Assembly: GCA_934462945.1 (NCBI GenBank)
Contig: CAKSJF010000092.1
Location: forward strand, 1 to 7,667
Direction of reading: 5' to 3'
Length of the DNA stretch: 7,667 nt
Source: an uncultured Clostridia bacterium
Lineage (GTDB): Bacteria; Bacillota; Clostridia; UBA1381
A program made the position numbers and the translations under genes. Positions 1 through 6,463 of this stretch are shown one piece after another. How positions within the stretch are numbered: position 1 is the first letter of the stretch; every line of letters begins with the position of its first letter. Under the pieces are notes generated by a model. That model had not been told where the DNA came from and ran no database searches. It was given only the letters and a program-made list of their open reading frames with translations.

Positions 1-460
1 CAATCAGCGGTTGTGCAGTGATGCACTTGTGTTTGATGGGAAGTGTTCGGAAGACAGACAGCTTTTTGTCTGCATTTTGCTGATTTTCAACAGTACAGCA
101 CACGGTAACATTCTCATATCCGTCTGCCCAATCCCCCGGTATACACTGAGCAAATCGCTCAATACGCTTGGTCAGAAAGAGGAAAGTGCAGTCTGACCGT
201 TCCTTAATCATTTTCCAGCATTCGCTGCGCCAAGCATCGGCTTCTTCAATGAGAAAGTCGGTGAAAAAGCCGAGATATACAAGTCCCGGCTTCATTTTAT
301 AACCGCCTTTTTTGAGCTGCACTACCGGCTTATCAAAATCCTTTGTCTTAACGATCATGCTCGTATCAACACCTCGTTTCGCATCGCCCTTATGTATGTA
401 GCAATGCAGGCAGCCCTCGCTGCACTTTTTACATCCGCGCCACGGATTCCAAATTGGCAT
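1..460 (-). CDS. DUF5131 (phage Gp37/Gp68) family protein, N-terminal part
   Basis: An open frame of 153 codons runs from an ATG at 460 to the left window edge without a stop. The C-terminal part lies outside the window (the family is usually around 230-270 residues, from memory). The protein opens MPIWNPWRGCKKCSEGC, followed by LHCY; the N-P-W-x-G-C start with a Cys cluster is the hallmark of DUF5131. Cysteines are at residues 10, 13, 17 and 20, and a later stretch contains FFTDFLIEEADAWR and WKMIKERSDCTFLFLTKR, also typical. A minus-strand AGGAG sits about 9 nt before the ATG. The family is common in phages, plasmids and genomic islands. Its Cys cluster recalls radical-SAM or Fe-S proteins, but no reaction is established, so I give none. 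It is the last gene on the minus strand here and is separated from its upstream neighbour by about 375 nt of degraded-looking sequence, so it probably has its own promoter. Confidence 0.88.
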   Translation of the reverse strand, partial: MPIWNPWRGCKKCSEGCLHCYIHKGDAKRGVDTSMIVKTKDFDKPVVQLKKGGYKMKPGLVYLGFFTDFLIEEADAWRSECWKMIKERSDCTFLFLTKRIERFAQCIPGDWADGYENVTVCCTVENQQNADKKLSVFRTLPIKHKCITAQPLI

Positions 461-560
461 AGTTTCACACTCCTATTATTTATTCCTCACAGTCTCATTG
501 TCTCCGGCTTTATTGCGCAGTCTCACCGGGGTGTTCCCACAGTTCCTGCGGCTTCTTTTT

Positions 561-569
561 ATCATACCA
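561..569 (-). promoter_or_regulatory. possible extended -10 promoter for the DUF5131 gene
   Basis: The minus strand reads TGGTATGAT here, which matches the extended -10 form TGnTATAAT with one mismatch. It lies about 100 nt before the DUF5131 start at 460. No good -35 hexamer lies 16-18 nt upstream, which an extended -10 can tolerate. The gene needs a nearby promoter, because the preceding peptidase gene ends about 375 nt away. This is a motif match only. Confidence 0.25.
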
Positions 570-594
570 GTTCGTAGTGGAACGGCATATGAAA

Positions 595-628
595 CTGCAC
601 CCAGCCTCCGAAACAAGGTTGGGTGCAG
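595..628. repeat. 13-bp inverted repeat (hairpin), possible terminator
   Basis: Positions 595-607 (CTGCACCCAGCCT) pair with 616-628 (AGGTTGGGTGCAG) across an 8-nt loop. In plus-strand RNA the stem is 13 bp with one G-U wobble; in minus-strand RNA the same position is a C-A mismatch. Downstream on the minus strand there is only a short TTT, so it is a weak intrinsic terminator at best. Its place, after the peptidase gene and before the DUF5131 gene, would suit transcript-end formation or protection. No plus-strand gene is nearby. Confidence 0.4.
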
Positions 629-647
629 ACGTTTAATCAACGATGGG

Positions 648-834
648 TTATTTCTTTTTCACCGGGTAGCAGACCTCGGTCACAAACTCATCAGGATTGT
701 GCGTTTCGTGCGGACTGACATGGTAAATCAAGTCCGTTATTTGGCACACCCCGTCATACACAAACACTGTTGCATACGGCTGTATACATAAGGGATATCC
801 CTTATTTTTTATAAACAATACGTTACTCCGAACT
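648..834 (-). pseudogene. C-terminal remnant of a GyrI-like domain protein (tentative)
   Basis: Directly after the peptidase stop, a minus-strand frame continues to a TAA at 648-650. Its last residues read FVYDGVCQITDLIY, then NPDEFVTEVCYPVKKK. The ending N-P-D-E-F-V-T-E-x-x-x-P-V is typical of the final strand of GyrI-like (effector-binding) domains in AraC/MerR-type regulators and stand-alone GyrI proteins. Upstream, the same frame runs into the peptidase gene as a shadow, so only about 60 codons look genuine. A TTG at about 814, preceded by GGAG, could start a 56-residue peptide, but a decayed 3' end of a lost gene is more likely. The assignment rests on the tail motif alone. The intact GyrI-like gene at 5100-5732 does not share this ending, so this is not an obvious recent duplicate of it. 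Confidence 0.33.
788..805. repeat. 18-bp perfect palindrome
   Basis: ATAAGGGATATCCCTTAT is its own reverse complement over all 18 bases. It lies 30 nt past the peptidase stop. On the plus strand it is followed by TTTTT, which resembles a terminator (7-bp stem, 4-nt ATAT loop), but no plus-strand gene precedes it. It could be a dimeric-repressor operator left from a lost regulator gene, a bidirectional transcript end, or chance. Confidence 0.5.
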
Positions 835-3183
835 TTACCATATTTTAATTCTTGCGGCGGGTGCAACCCACATTCCGTCTTTTTCAGTGATACCGAAAGC
901 TTCGTAAAATTCGTCACAGTTTACGACAACGCGGTTTACACGCAGCTTATCCTCCGAATGAACGTCTGTACCTGCCGCATATTTTGCAAATTCACGTGTT
1001 TTCGTGCTTGCCCATGCTCTTGCCATAGAGCGGTAGAATTTCGCATAGTCAGGGTTTTCAAGCCTTGATACGATCTCGGTAAGGCATTGTACCGCACCCT
1101 GGTCGGAAACATTTTCACTTAAGGTCTGGCGTCCGTTCATCGGAATTCCGGGTATGCCCTCCTGTTTGTCATAAAAATCCACCATTTTTTCGCATCGCTT
1201 TTCAAACTCGGCATAATCCTGTTCCGTCCACCAATCGGCTGCGTTTCCGTTTTCATCAAATTTTGCACCGTTGTTGTCAAAAGCGTGCGTAATTTCGTGT
1301 GCGATGATATATCCGATTGCACCTAAATTTTCCTCATAGGACGCATTCACGTCGTACATCGGCGGCTGCAGAATTGCCGCCGGGAATGTAATGTCATTGT
1401 CGGTTGCACTGTAGCAGGCATTCACCGTGTATGGGTACATTCCCCATTTTGTCTTATCCGGGGTTGTACCCTGAAGTCCGGACATATATTCCGTATTCGC
1501 CTTTGCGATTTCAAGAATGTTGTCGAAATAACTGCCGCCGTCTGCTTTCGATTTGATTTCGGCATTGTCAAGCTGACTGTCGTGTTTGTCGGGATAACCT
1601 ATTTTTATTCCCATTTTGTCAAGCTTGTTGATTGCTTTTTTCTTTGTTTCCTCGCTCATCCAGTCGAGATTGTTGATTCTTTCCTTGTAAACAGAAACAA
1701 TGTCGCGAACCATTGTCAAAACATTTTGTTTTGCTTCTTCCGTGAAATATCTCTCGGCATAAAGCTCACCGATATAATCGGGCATTATGTTTGCAACAGT
1801 CAAGGTTGCAAGTTCTTCATCGGAATACGCGCCGGAGATGCCGAGATACTCACTGTTAAAGGTGTTGGAAGCATCTGTAAAGGCAGTATTGAGTGTACCG
1901 CCGTAGTTCATCAGAATGCTTAACTTTACTGCATTTTTCAGCGTTTCAAGGTTTTCGTCCGTAAAAGCCTTTGCAAATTCTTTTGTCAATCCCTCGTCCA
2001 TAACAAGGATTTTGTCCTCTTTTTTTAAGTTTAAGCTCCTCAAAACCTCGTTCATATCAATTTTTGGGAAAAGCGACTGTATTTCGTCAAACGTGTAGAT
2101 ATTATAAATATTATCCACATTGCCGCTTTCTTCGGGCTTAAGTTGTTTTTCCGCCAATGCCTTTTCAAGATTGTAAAAATCCTCAAGCTCTTTGTCCGTT
2201 ATATTCTCTCCGGCAATTTCGGAAATTGTTTTCAGGTATTTCAGATAGCTTGCCTTTTGTGCATCCGTGCAGTTTCCGTAAAAATCCTTTGTCATACAGG
2301 GACCCACAGTGCCGAAATACATAACATATTTTGTGCTGTCCTTAAAATCCGTAGTGATTGAAAATGCAGTAAACGGAGCAGTGTATAAATCCTTGATAAG
2401 CTTTACCTGGACATCTGCAAGTTCCTTTAAGTCTTTGGCAGAGTCAATGTCTGCAAGGTATGGTTTTATCGGAGCAACGCCGATTTTATTTCTGCTTTCC
2501 GAGTCCAGAATATTGTTGTAAAAGTCGGCGATTTTTTGTTCCTTGCTGCCTTTTTTGCCGCCCTTTTCAATGACTTCTCTGATAATTCCGTTCACCTTTT
2601 CCGTGCTGTCGTCCTGTAGGTCGTAAAGAGAACCCGATACCACCCGTCCCGGTTTTAGTTCGAGTTTGTTGAGGGTTTCTTGATTAACCGCCGCATAAAA
2701 ATCGTCTTTTTCATTTGTTCCGAAAAGTGCATAGACACGCTTTATAAAAAGCTCCATTTGCTCTTTTGTTACATCATCATACGGAGAAAATATTCCGTCT
2801 GCCGTGCCTGCCGCAATGCCTGCGTCAAGCACAGGAGTAATTTCCGGCTTTGCCCAGTCGGGAATGTCGGTAAAGTCGCCGCTTTTCAGGGCAACTCTTG
2901 CGTTATGACCGGTAAGCTCCGGAAGTGTTCCGAATGCACGGCTAAGCATAACGAGTGCTTCAGCACGGGTGATGTTCCAGTCCTCGTGAAGCTCGCCGTC
3001 ACCGCCGTAGCCTTTTATAATGTCCGAACGCTTAACATCTTTGTTATAATCGTCCGCCGCAGATAGCAGCATATCCGCAACCTCGCCGCGGGTTGCATAC
3101 GTATCTGATGCAAATGCCATGTTTGTAAATAGCACAGCAGCCCCAAGACCTGCCGCAATAATTTTTTTTACTTCGAAAATCAT
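835..3183 (-). CDS. secreted SLH-domain M13 (neprilysin/PepO-type) zinc metallopeptidase
   Basis: This is a complete 782-residue protein: a zinc endopeptidase of the M13 family (neprilysin, PepO), which cleaves peptides outside the cytoplasm. Residues 1-25 form a signal peptide (basic FEVKK, hydrophobic core, A-F-A then S). Residues about 29-155 hold S-layer-homology repeats (ITRAEALVMLSRAFG; FTDIPDWAKPEITPVLDAGI...FSPYDDVTKEQ), so the enzyme is probably held on the cell wall. The M13 N-terminal lobe starts near DDFYAAVNQ (160). The catalytic lobe has V-N-A (587-589, the substrate-binding N-A of neprilysin), FPAAILQPP, H629-E630-I-T-H633 (zinc site and catalytic Glu), E690 and D694 in ENVSD (third ligand and its partner), DVHS (H742), R748 and a C-terminal ARIKIW. 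All match neprilysin order and spacing. An alternative ATG at 3189 adds two residues but lies only 3 nt from the ribosome binding site. It is the last gene of the likely GyrI-like/methyltransferase/rsgA cluster, 74 nt after rsgA. Confidence 0.95.
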   Translation of the reverse strand: MIFEVKKIIAAGLGAAVLFTNMAFASDTYATRGEVADMLLSAADDYNKDVKRSDIIKGYGGDGELHEDWNITRAEALVMLSRAFGTLPELTGHNARVALKSGDFTDIPDWAKPEITPVLDAGIAAGTADGIFSPYDDVTKEQMELFIKRVYALFGTNEKDDFYAAVNQETLNKLELKPGRVVSGSLYDLQDDSTEKVNGIIREVIEKGGKKGSKEQKIADFYNNILDSESRNKIGVAPIKPYLADIDSAKDLKELADVQVKLIKDLYTAPFTAFSITTDFKDSTKYVMYFGTVGPCMTKDFYGNCTDAQKASYLKYLKTISEIAGENITDKELEDFYNLEKALAEKQLKPEESGNVDNIYNIYTFDEIQSLFPKIDMNEVLRSLNLKKEDKILVMDEGLTKEFAKAFTDENLETLKNAVKLSILMNYGGTLNTAFTDASNTFNSEYLGISGAYSDEELATLTVANIMPDYIGELYAERYFTEEAKQNVLTMVRDIVSVYKERINNLDWMSEETKKKAINKLDKMGIKIGYPDKHDSQLDNAEIKSKADGGSYFDNILEIAKANTEYMSGLQGTTPDKTKWGMYPYTVNACYSATDNDITFPAAILQPPMYDVNASYEENLGAIGYIIAHEITHAFDNNGAKFDENGNAADWWTEQDYAEFEKRCEKMVDFYDKQEGIPGIPMNGRQTLSENVSDQGAVQCLTEIVSRLENPDYAKFYRSMARAWASTKTREFAKYAAGTDVHSEDKLRVNRVVVNCDEFYEAFGITEKDGMWVAPAARIKIW

Positions 3184-3192
3184 TTTCATTCA

Positions 3193-3199
3193 CTCCTTT
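3193..3199 (-). promoter_or_regulatory. ribosome binding site that decides the peptidase start
   Basis: The minus strand reads AAAGGAG here. It is 3 nt before the ATG at 3189 and 9 nt before the ATG at 3183. The second distance is the normal one, so 3183 is the preferred start. Confidence 0.65.
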
Positions 3200-3257
3200 A
3201 ATGAATCTGCTTCTACATATTTTAAAAGCAGTATTTTTGACACATACAGGGTTTCTG

Positions 3258-4262
3258 CTATCTCGTCCTGCACAAGTTCTTTTTTCTAACTGATTTGTTG
3301 ATTTTTGCAATTTCCTTAAATTTCGCCCTTTTAGCTTCAAGGTATCGGCTGTTGTCCGCCGCATAGTCATTTTCGATTTTCAGTTTCCGATAGGATTCCA
3401 GACGGGTTTCATCAAGTGTTCCGTCCGCAATTGCCCGCCGAACAGCACACCCCGGCTCTGCTGTGTGGGTGCAATCGGCATATTTACACGCATGTGATAA
3501 TTCCTCAATGTCTGCAAAAGCCGTGCCAATGCCGTCACCGCTGTCCCACATACCAAGCTCTCGCATACCGGGTGTATCAATGACACAAGCGCCGTTTTGA
3601 AGTGTTATCAATTCCCGATGGGTCGTTGTGTGCCGCCCTTTGTCGTCATTTCCGGTTTCGCGTGTAGCAATTCTGTCTGTATCGGTCAGCTTGTTGATCA
3701 GCGTGGACTTTCCGACGCCGGAAGAACCGATAAATGCCACGGTTTTGCCCGGCAGAATATACTGCATGACTGCTTGGTAGTCACCGTCAAGCGAGGAAAT
3801 TGCCAGAACATCCACACCCGGTGCGGTATTTTGCACTTCAAAGATTTTATTTTCTACATCGGAACAAAGATCCGATTTTGTCAGAATCACTACAGGTGCC
3901 GCACCGCTGTCGTATGTGACGGATAAATATCGCTCCAACCGCCGTATATTAAAGTTGTTGTTCAGCGACATACAGATAAAGGCGGTATCAATATTGGCAG
4001 CAACGACCTGCTCCTGGTTTCCCGTACCTGCCGCTTTTCGGATAAAGCAGCTCTTTCGCGGAAACAGCCCCGTAATTATGGCATTACTGCCATCCTCCGG
4101 CCACTCGGCAACGACATAATCGCCGACCGCGGGAAAGTCGGATACTGTTTGCACATCATATCTGTATTTGCCGGATACAGTTGCCGCCTTTACCTCCGTG
4201 CCGTTGCTGATTTTATATGTTCCTTTTTCCTGCGAGATGACTCTCGCCCGCAATTCGTTCAT
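3258..4262 (-). CDS. rsgA: ribosome small subunit-dependent GTPase A (RsgA/YjeQ/EngC family)
   Basis: RsgA is a cytoplasmic GTPase that binds the 30S subunit late in its assembly. This 334-residue protein shows the circularly permuted motif order that defines the family. An OB-fold-like N-terminal region spans about 1-75. G4 is T128-K-S-D131, G5-like is ISS near 155-157, G1/P-loop is GSSGVGKST (179-187), the G2 region is RHTTTH (210-215) and G3 is DTPG (229-232). The C-terminal zinc-binding knuckle has C259, C264, H266 and C272. The tail is rich in Lys and Arg, fitting rRNA contact. The ATG at 4262 follows GGAGG at 4270-4274 with a 7-nt spacer. Length is within the family range (about 290-360). 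It lies 43 nt after the methyltransferase and before the peptidase, not in the usual housekeeping setting, so it may be an accessory paralogue; whether the genome has a second copy cannot be seen here. Confidence 0.95.
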   Translation of the reverse strand: MNELRARVISQEKGTYKISNGTEVKAATVSGKYRYDVQTVSDFPAVGDYVVAEWPEDGSNAIITGLFPRKSCFIRKAAGTGNQEQVVAANIDTAFICMSLNNNFNIRRLERYLSVTYDSGAAPVVILTKSDLCSDVENKIFEVQNTAPGVDVLAISSLDGDYQAVMQYILPGKTVAFIGSSGVGKSTLINKLTDTDRIATRETGNDDKGRHTTTHRELITLQNGACVIDTPGMRELGMWDSGDGIGTAFADIEELSHACKYADCTHTAEPGCAVRRAIADGTLDETRLESYRKLKIENDYAADNSRYLEAKRAKFKEIAKINKSVRKKNLCRTR

Positions 4263-4305
4263 GATTGTGCCTCCATATTCAAAAGTGGGAGATGTTGTGT
4301 AGCTT

Positions 4306-5064
4306 CTAACCCTTTTCAGAGCAGATTAGAAGCTGTATATTGTTGGCTGACGAAGGTTTTCCGTCAAAATCCGCGTAGCTGTCGGTAACATTTATTCCGA
4401 CAGAAGATAGTATGTCTGTGATCTCTGCCAGTGTATATAACCTGATTGGATTTCCTTCGGTTATACTTGGCTTTGATATAGGCTGACCGTATTCAAAATC
4501 AAGCTGCCCATAAAGCAATATCCGCATTTTATTGTCCCATTCAAATTCGGAAAGCGTCAGACACTTTTCGCCTGCTTCCCACAGTTTGCACGGGAAATGA
4601 CTGTCGGCATAGCTACCGTTCATAATATCCATAAAATGCTTGCCGCCGGGTTTTAGAGCATTTGATACAGAAATAAATATTTTTTTGTTTTCCGTTTCGT
4701 TTTCAAGATATCCGATCGCGCCATCCGCCATATTTAATACAACATCAAATTCTTGACTAAACCGAACCTCGCGTATGTCGCAGCACAAAAAATCTGCGTC
4801 CAAACCTTCTTTTTGTGCTTCTTCTTTTGCAAACCGGATGTATGACGGTGTAATATCAATTCCCGTTACCGAAAAGCCTCGTCTTGCCAGCTCAAGGGAA
4901 TGGCGTCCGAAACCGCAGGCAAGATCAAGAATCTTTTCGCCGCCTTTGAGATGCAATTTTTGAATGATAAAATCCACTTGGCGCTTGGTATCTTCTACCC
5001 AGGATTGATTTTGAATATCCAATGTCCATATTTTCTTGTACCAGTCCTTTTCCATTGATTTCAT
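4306..5064 (-). CDS. class I SAM-dependent methyltransferase
   Basis: A complete 252-residue cytoplasmic methyltransferase of the Rossmann-like class I fold, which moves a methyl group from S-adenosylmethionine to an unknown acceptor. Motif I is ILDLACGFGRHS (45-56), with the acidic end of strand 2 at GID (68-70). An acidic CCDIREV (94-100) follows, then motif II FDVVLNMADGAIGYL (106-120) and ALKPGG (136-141) before strand 5. The C-terminal part contains LYTLAEITDILSSVGINV (209-226), the usual cap-like helix seen in small-molecule methyltransferases. Nothing identifies the substrate. The ATG at 5064 has AGGAG (5079-5083) about 14 nt upstream, rather far; an in-frame ATG at 5055 is farther still, so 5064 is kept. 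It lies 35 nt after the GyrI-like gene and 43 nt before rsgA, suggesting co-transcription. Confidence 0.92.
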   Translation of the reverse strand: MKSMEKDWYKKIWTLDIQNQSWVEDTKRQVDFIIQKLHLKGGEKILDLACGFGRHSLELARRGFSVTGIDITPSYIRFAKEEAQKEGLDADFLCCDIREVRFSQEFDVVLNMADGAIGYLENETENKKIFISVSNALKPGGKHFMDIMNGSYADSHFPCKLWEAGEKCLTLSEFEWDNKMRILLYGQLDFEYGQPISKPSITEGNPIRLYTLAEITDILSSVGINVTDSYADFDGKPSSANNIQLLICSEKG

Positions 5065-5099
5065 TGCAATTATATATTCTCCTGTCTTGTCAGTCCGGT

Positions 5100-5732
5100 T
5101 TATAATTTCTTTATGGGATGCCTAATAACCGTTTTCCACTTTTCCGGCGCTGTTTTCCTTGGGTCTGACAAATAGATTTCGTGGTGCAGCCGTATGTCAT
5201 TTATATCATTTACATATCCGTTCTGCTCCAAATACTGATTCATAAGCGCAACGGTTGTGGGTTCATCATCATATGAGCCTATATGCATTATTTGAACGCA
5301 CAAGCCTTCATCAATAGTCAAAAACTCCGCCGATGAACAATCTGTTTTTTTCTTTTTCGTTGCAGTTTCAACCGCCCATTCAAAGTCCGCTTTAGTTATG
5401 AAGTCCGGTAATCGAATAACGGAAATCCAGTTAAATGCGGACTTATCGGTGTAATCCACACCATCCGTATTATCCTGCCACCAGAAACCTTCAAGCGGCG
5501 GAACTACATACTCAAAAAATCCTTTAATTTTGTAATCCGTTTTGTAACTCATTTTCAGAGTATATGCAACAGCATATAACACACTTATTGCTTGATGATA
5601 TGCCCCGTTTTCTTCATTCGGATTTCCTTTTCCTCTGACCGCAATATAATTTGCTTTGGGAACAATTACAATTTCCGGGTTATTTTTAGGCATATAAAAT
5701 TCTTTGTATTCTTTCTTAAAATCAAAAGCCAT
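5100..5732 (-). CDS. stand-alone GyrI-like (effector-binding) domain protein
   Basis: A complete 210-residue protein without a DNA-binding domain. It resembles stand-alone GyrI-like proteins: an N-terminal FDFKKEYKEFYMPK lead-in (3-16), IVIVPKANYIAVRGKGNPN (21-39), a long middle part with GFFEYVVPPLEGFWW (71-85) and FNWISVIRLPDFIT (99-112), then LCVQIMHIGSYDDEPTTVALM (144-164) and a C-terminal LHHEIYLSDPRKTAPEKWKTVIRHPIKK. Gly-x-Gly after the first strand, the HIGSYDDE loop and EIYLSDP...KTVIRHP are the recognisable family points. GyrI-like domains bind small hydrophobic or cationic ligands; some stand-alone members have been proposed to act on or sequester toxic molecules. I cannot assign a ligand. 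The ATG at 5732 follows GGAGG at 5738-5742 with 5 nt between. It is the first gene of a likely four-gene run continuing into the methyltransferase, rsgA and the peptidase. Confidence 0.88.
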   Translation of the reverse strand: MAFDFKKEYKEFYMPKNNPEIVIVPKANYIAVRGKGNPNEENGAYHQAISVLYAVAYTLKMSYKTDYKIKGFFEYVVPPLEGFWWQDNTDGVDYTDKSAFNWISVIRLPDFITKADFEWAVETATKKKKTDCSSAEFLTIDEGLCVQIMHIGSYDDEPTTVALMNQYLEQNGYVNDINDIRLHHEIYLSDPRKTAPEKWKTVIRHPIKKL

Positions 5733-5792
5733 AGCTGCCTCCGCAAATTCCGATTTTTTCTTTTTTCTTGCCTGTTGTCCACGTTTTATTTA

Positions 5793-5900
5793 TCACTTAT
5801 CATAACCTTGTACTAATTTTAAAAATCTCTTATCATTCTGTTGCTCATTGGTTAAAAACTCTCCGTCCTTAAACAATGCATACAAATTTATCGGTTCAAT
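5793..5900 (-). pseudogene. C-terminal remnant resembling a YoaP-type GNAT tail
   Basis: A minus-strand frame overlapping the last 13 nt of the SAP/DUF6434 gene reads EPINLYALFKDGEFLTNEQQ then NDKRFLKLVQGYDK, with TGA at 5793-5795. This looks like protein, not chance. The pattern ALF-x-DG-x-F-x-TNE followed by KRF-x-KL resembles the short C-terminal YoaP-like domain found at the end of some GNAT acetyltransferases, as I recall it. No start codon or ribosome binding site precedes it, and the acetyltransferase domain is absent. It is best read as the 3' scrap of a gene whose front was lost when the present upstream neighbour arrived. The family assignment is from memory of the tail only. Confidence 0.38.
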
Positions 5901-6463
5901 GCAATGCGGTCGGACGGCTCGTACCGATGATGCCCCGACAAGTTCTTTTTGTAGTTCCAGCATACAATCGCATCGTGCAAGTTCTTTCCGGGATTGTCTG
6001 CAAAGAAATCACGGATGTATGTGTTGTATTCAAACTGCCCGCCGATCTCCGTTTTGCGTTGTTTCTTTTCTTCTAAAATCCTATAATACGCACGGATTGC
6101 ATCACCGTAAGTTTTTCCCGTGTTTGTTTTCAGCCATTTCTGAAACGGAACATTGAAAGAAAAGCCTTTTCCGATTTTCTCACAGAAAAATGCACGGTGT
6201 TTTTCTGAGCAGACGATATTCGGCTCTATGACCGCGTCCTCGGTGAGCGTGCCGATGTTTACCGCCGTTTTTCTCTTGGCAGAGGATTTCAGTACATTTC
6301 CCGTATCAAGAAAGCGTGCAATTCTATCCGTGAGTTCTGCTTTACTGCCAGATGCCGGCAATCCGTTTTCTTTACAAAAATCGGCAAGTTCCCGTTTCAG
6401 ATAATAAAAGCTGCGGAAAGCAGCTGCATCCAATTCTTTGTTCAATTCAGTTCTTTCATTCAT
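5888..6463 (-). CDS. SAP domain-containing protein with DUF6434
   Basis: A complete 191-residue protein. Residues about 16-53 form a SAP domain (FYYLKRELADFCKENGLPAS, then GSKAELTDRIARFL), a helix-extension-helix nucleic-acid-binding motif. Residues about 70-131 match DUF6434: a hydrophobic/acidic lead (LTEDAVIEPN), CSEKHRAFFCEKIGKGFSFN, VPFQKWLKTNTGKTYGDAI and AYYRIL. The C-terminal 50 residues (FEYNTYIRDFFADNPGKNLHDAI, then CWNYKK, then GHHRYEPSD) also belong to this family. Function is unknown; DNA or RNA binding is an inference from SAP. The ATG at 6463 lies inside the end of the acetyltransferase gene, overlapping it by 8 nt, with AGGA at 6471-6474 and a 7-nt spacer. This suggests translational coupling, although I know of no functional link between the two families. 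Confidence 0.88.
   Translation of the reverse strand: MNERTELNKELDAAAFRSFYYLKRELADFCKENGLPASGSKAELTDRIARFLDTGNVLKSSAKRKTAVNIGTLTEDAVIEPNIVCSEKHRAFFCEKIGKGFSFNVPFQKWLKTNTGKTYGDAIRAYYRILEEKKQRKTEIGGQFEYNTYIRDFFADNPGKNLHDAIVCWNYKKNLSGHHRYEPSDRIALNR

Larger units (their letters stand above)
461..834. other. 374-nt stretch without an intact gene
   Basis: This gap between the peptidase stop and the DUF5131 start holds an 18-bp palindrome (788-805), a GyrI-like C-terminal tail (648-834, minus strand), a 13-bp hairpin (595-628) and a possible promoter (561-569). A further minus-strand open stretch ends with TAA at 510-512 and would read NWYDKKKPQELWEHPGETAQ just before that stop. It has no start codon or ribosome binding site, so it may be another gene scrap or chance. 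I see no tRNA, other RNA or mobile-element end. Confidence 0.6.

Noticed and set aside
476..565. A 29-codon minus-strand ORF (MIKRSRRNCGNTP...).
   Set aside because: No ribosome binding site, no recognisable family, and another frame in the same stretch looks more protein-like.
648..917. An 89-codon minus-strand frame starting at 917 as a complete gene.
   Set aside because: Its first 27 or so codons overlap the conserved C-terminus of the peptidase in another frame; only the part after 834 looks like protein.
1582..3066. Several plus-strand open frames of 60-128 codons across the peptidase gene.
   Set aside because: They are antisense to a protein with clear M13 motifs, and their translations are Phe/Cys/Ile-rich with no recognisable family.
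3200..3257. CTGCTT...AAGCAG inverted repeat between rsgA and the peptidase as a terminator.
   Set aside because: The stem is only 6 bp with a long loop and no U run, so it does not argue against co-transcription.
3237..3264. TTGACA followed 16 nt later by TATCTC on the plus strand, looking like a promoter.
   Set aside because: The -10 is poor, it lies over the end of rsgA, and no plus-strand gene follows; the frames there are shadows of rsgA.
5799..5804. TATGAT on the minus strand as a -10 for the GyrI-like gene.
   Set aside because: It lies within the YoaP-like remnant, no acceptable -35 lies 16-18 nt upstream, and it lacks the extended TG; too weak to list.
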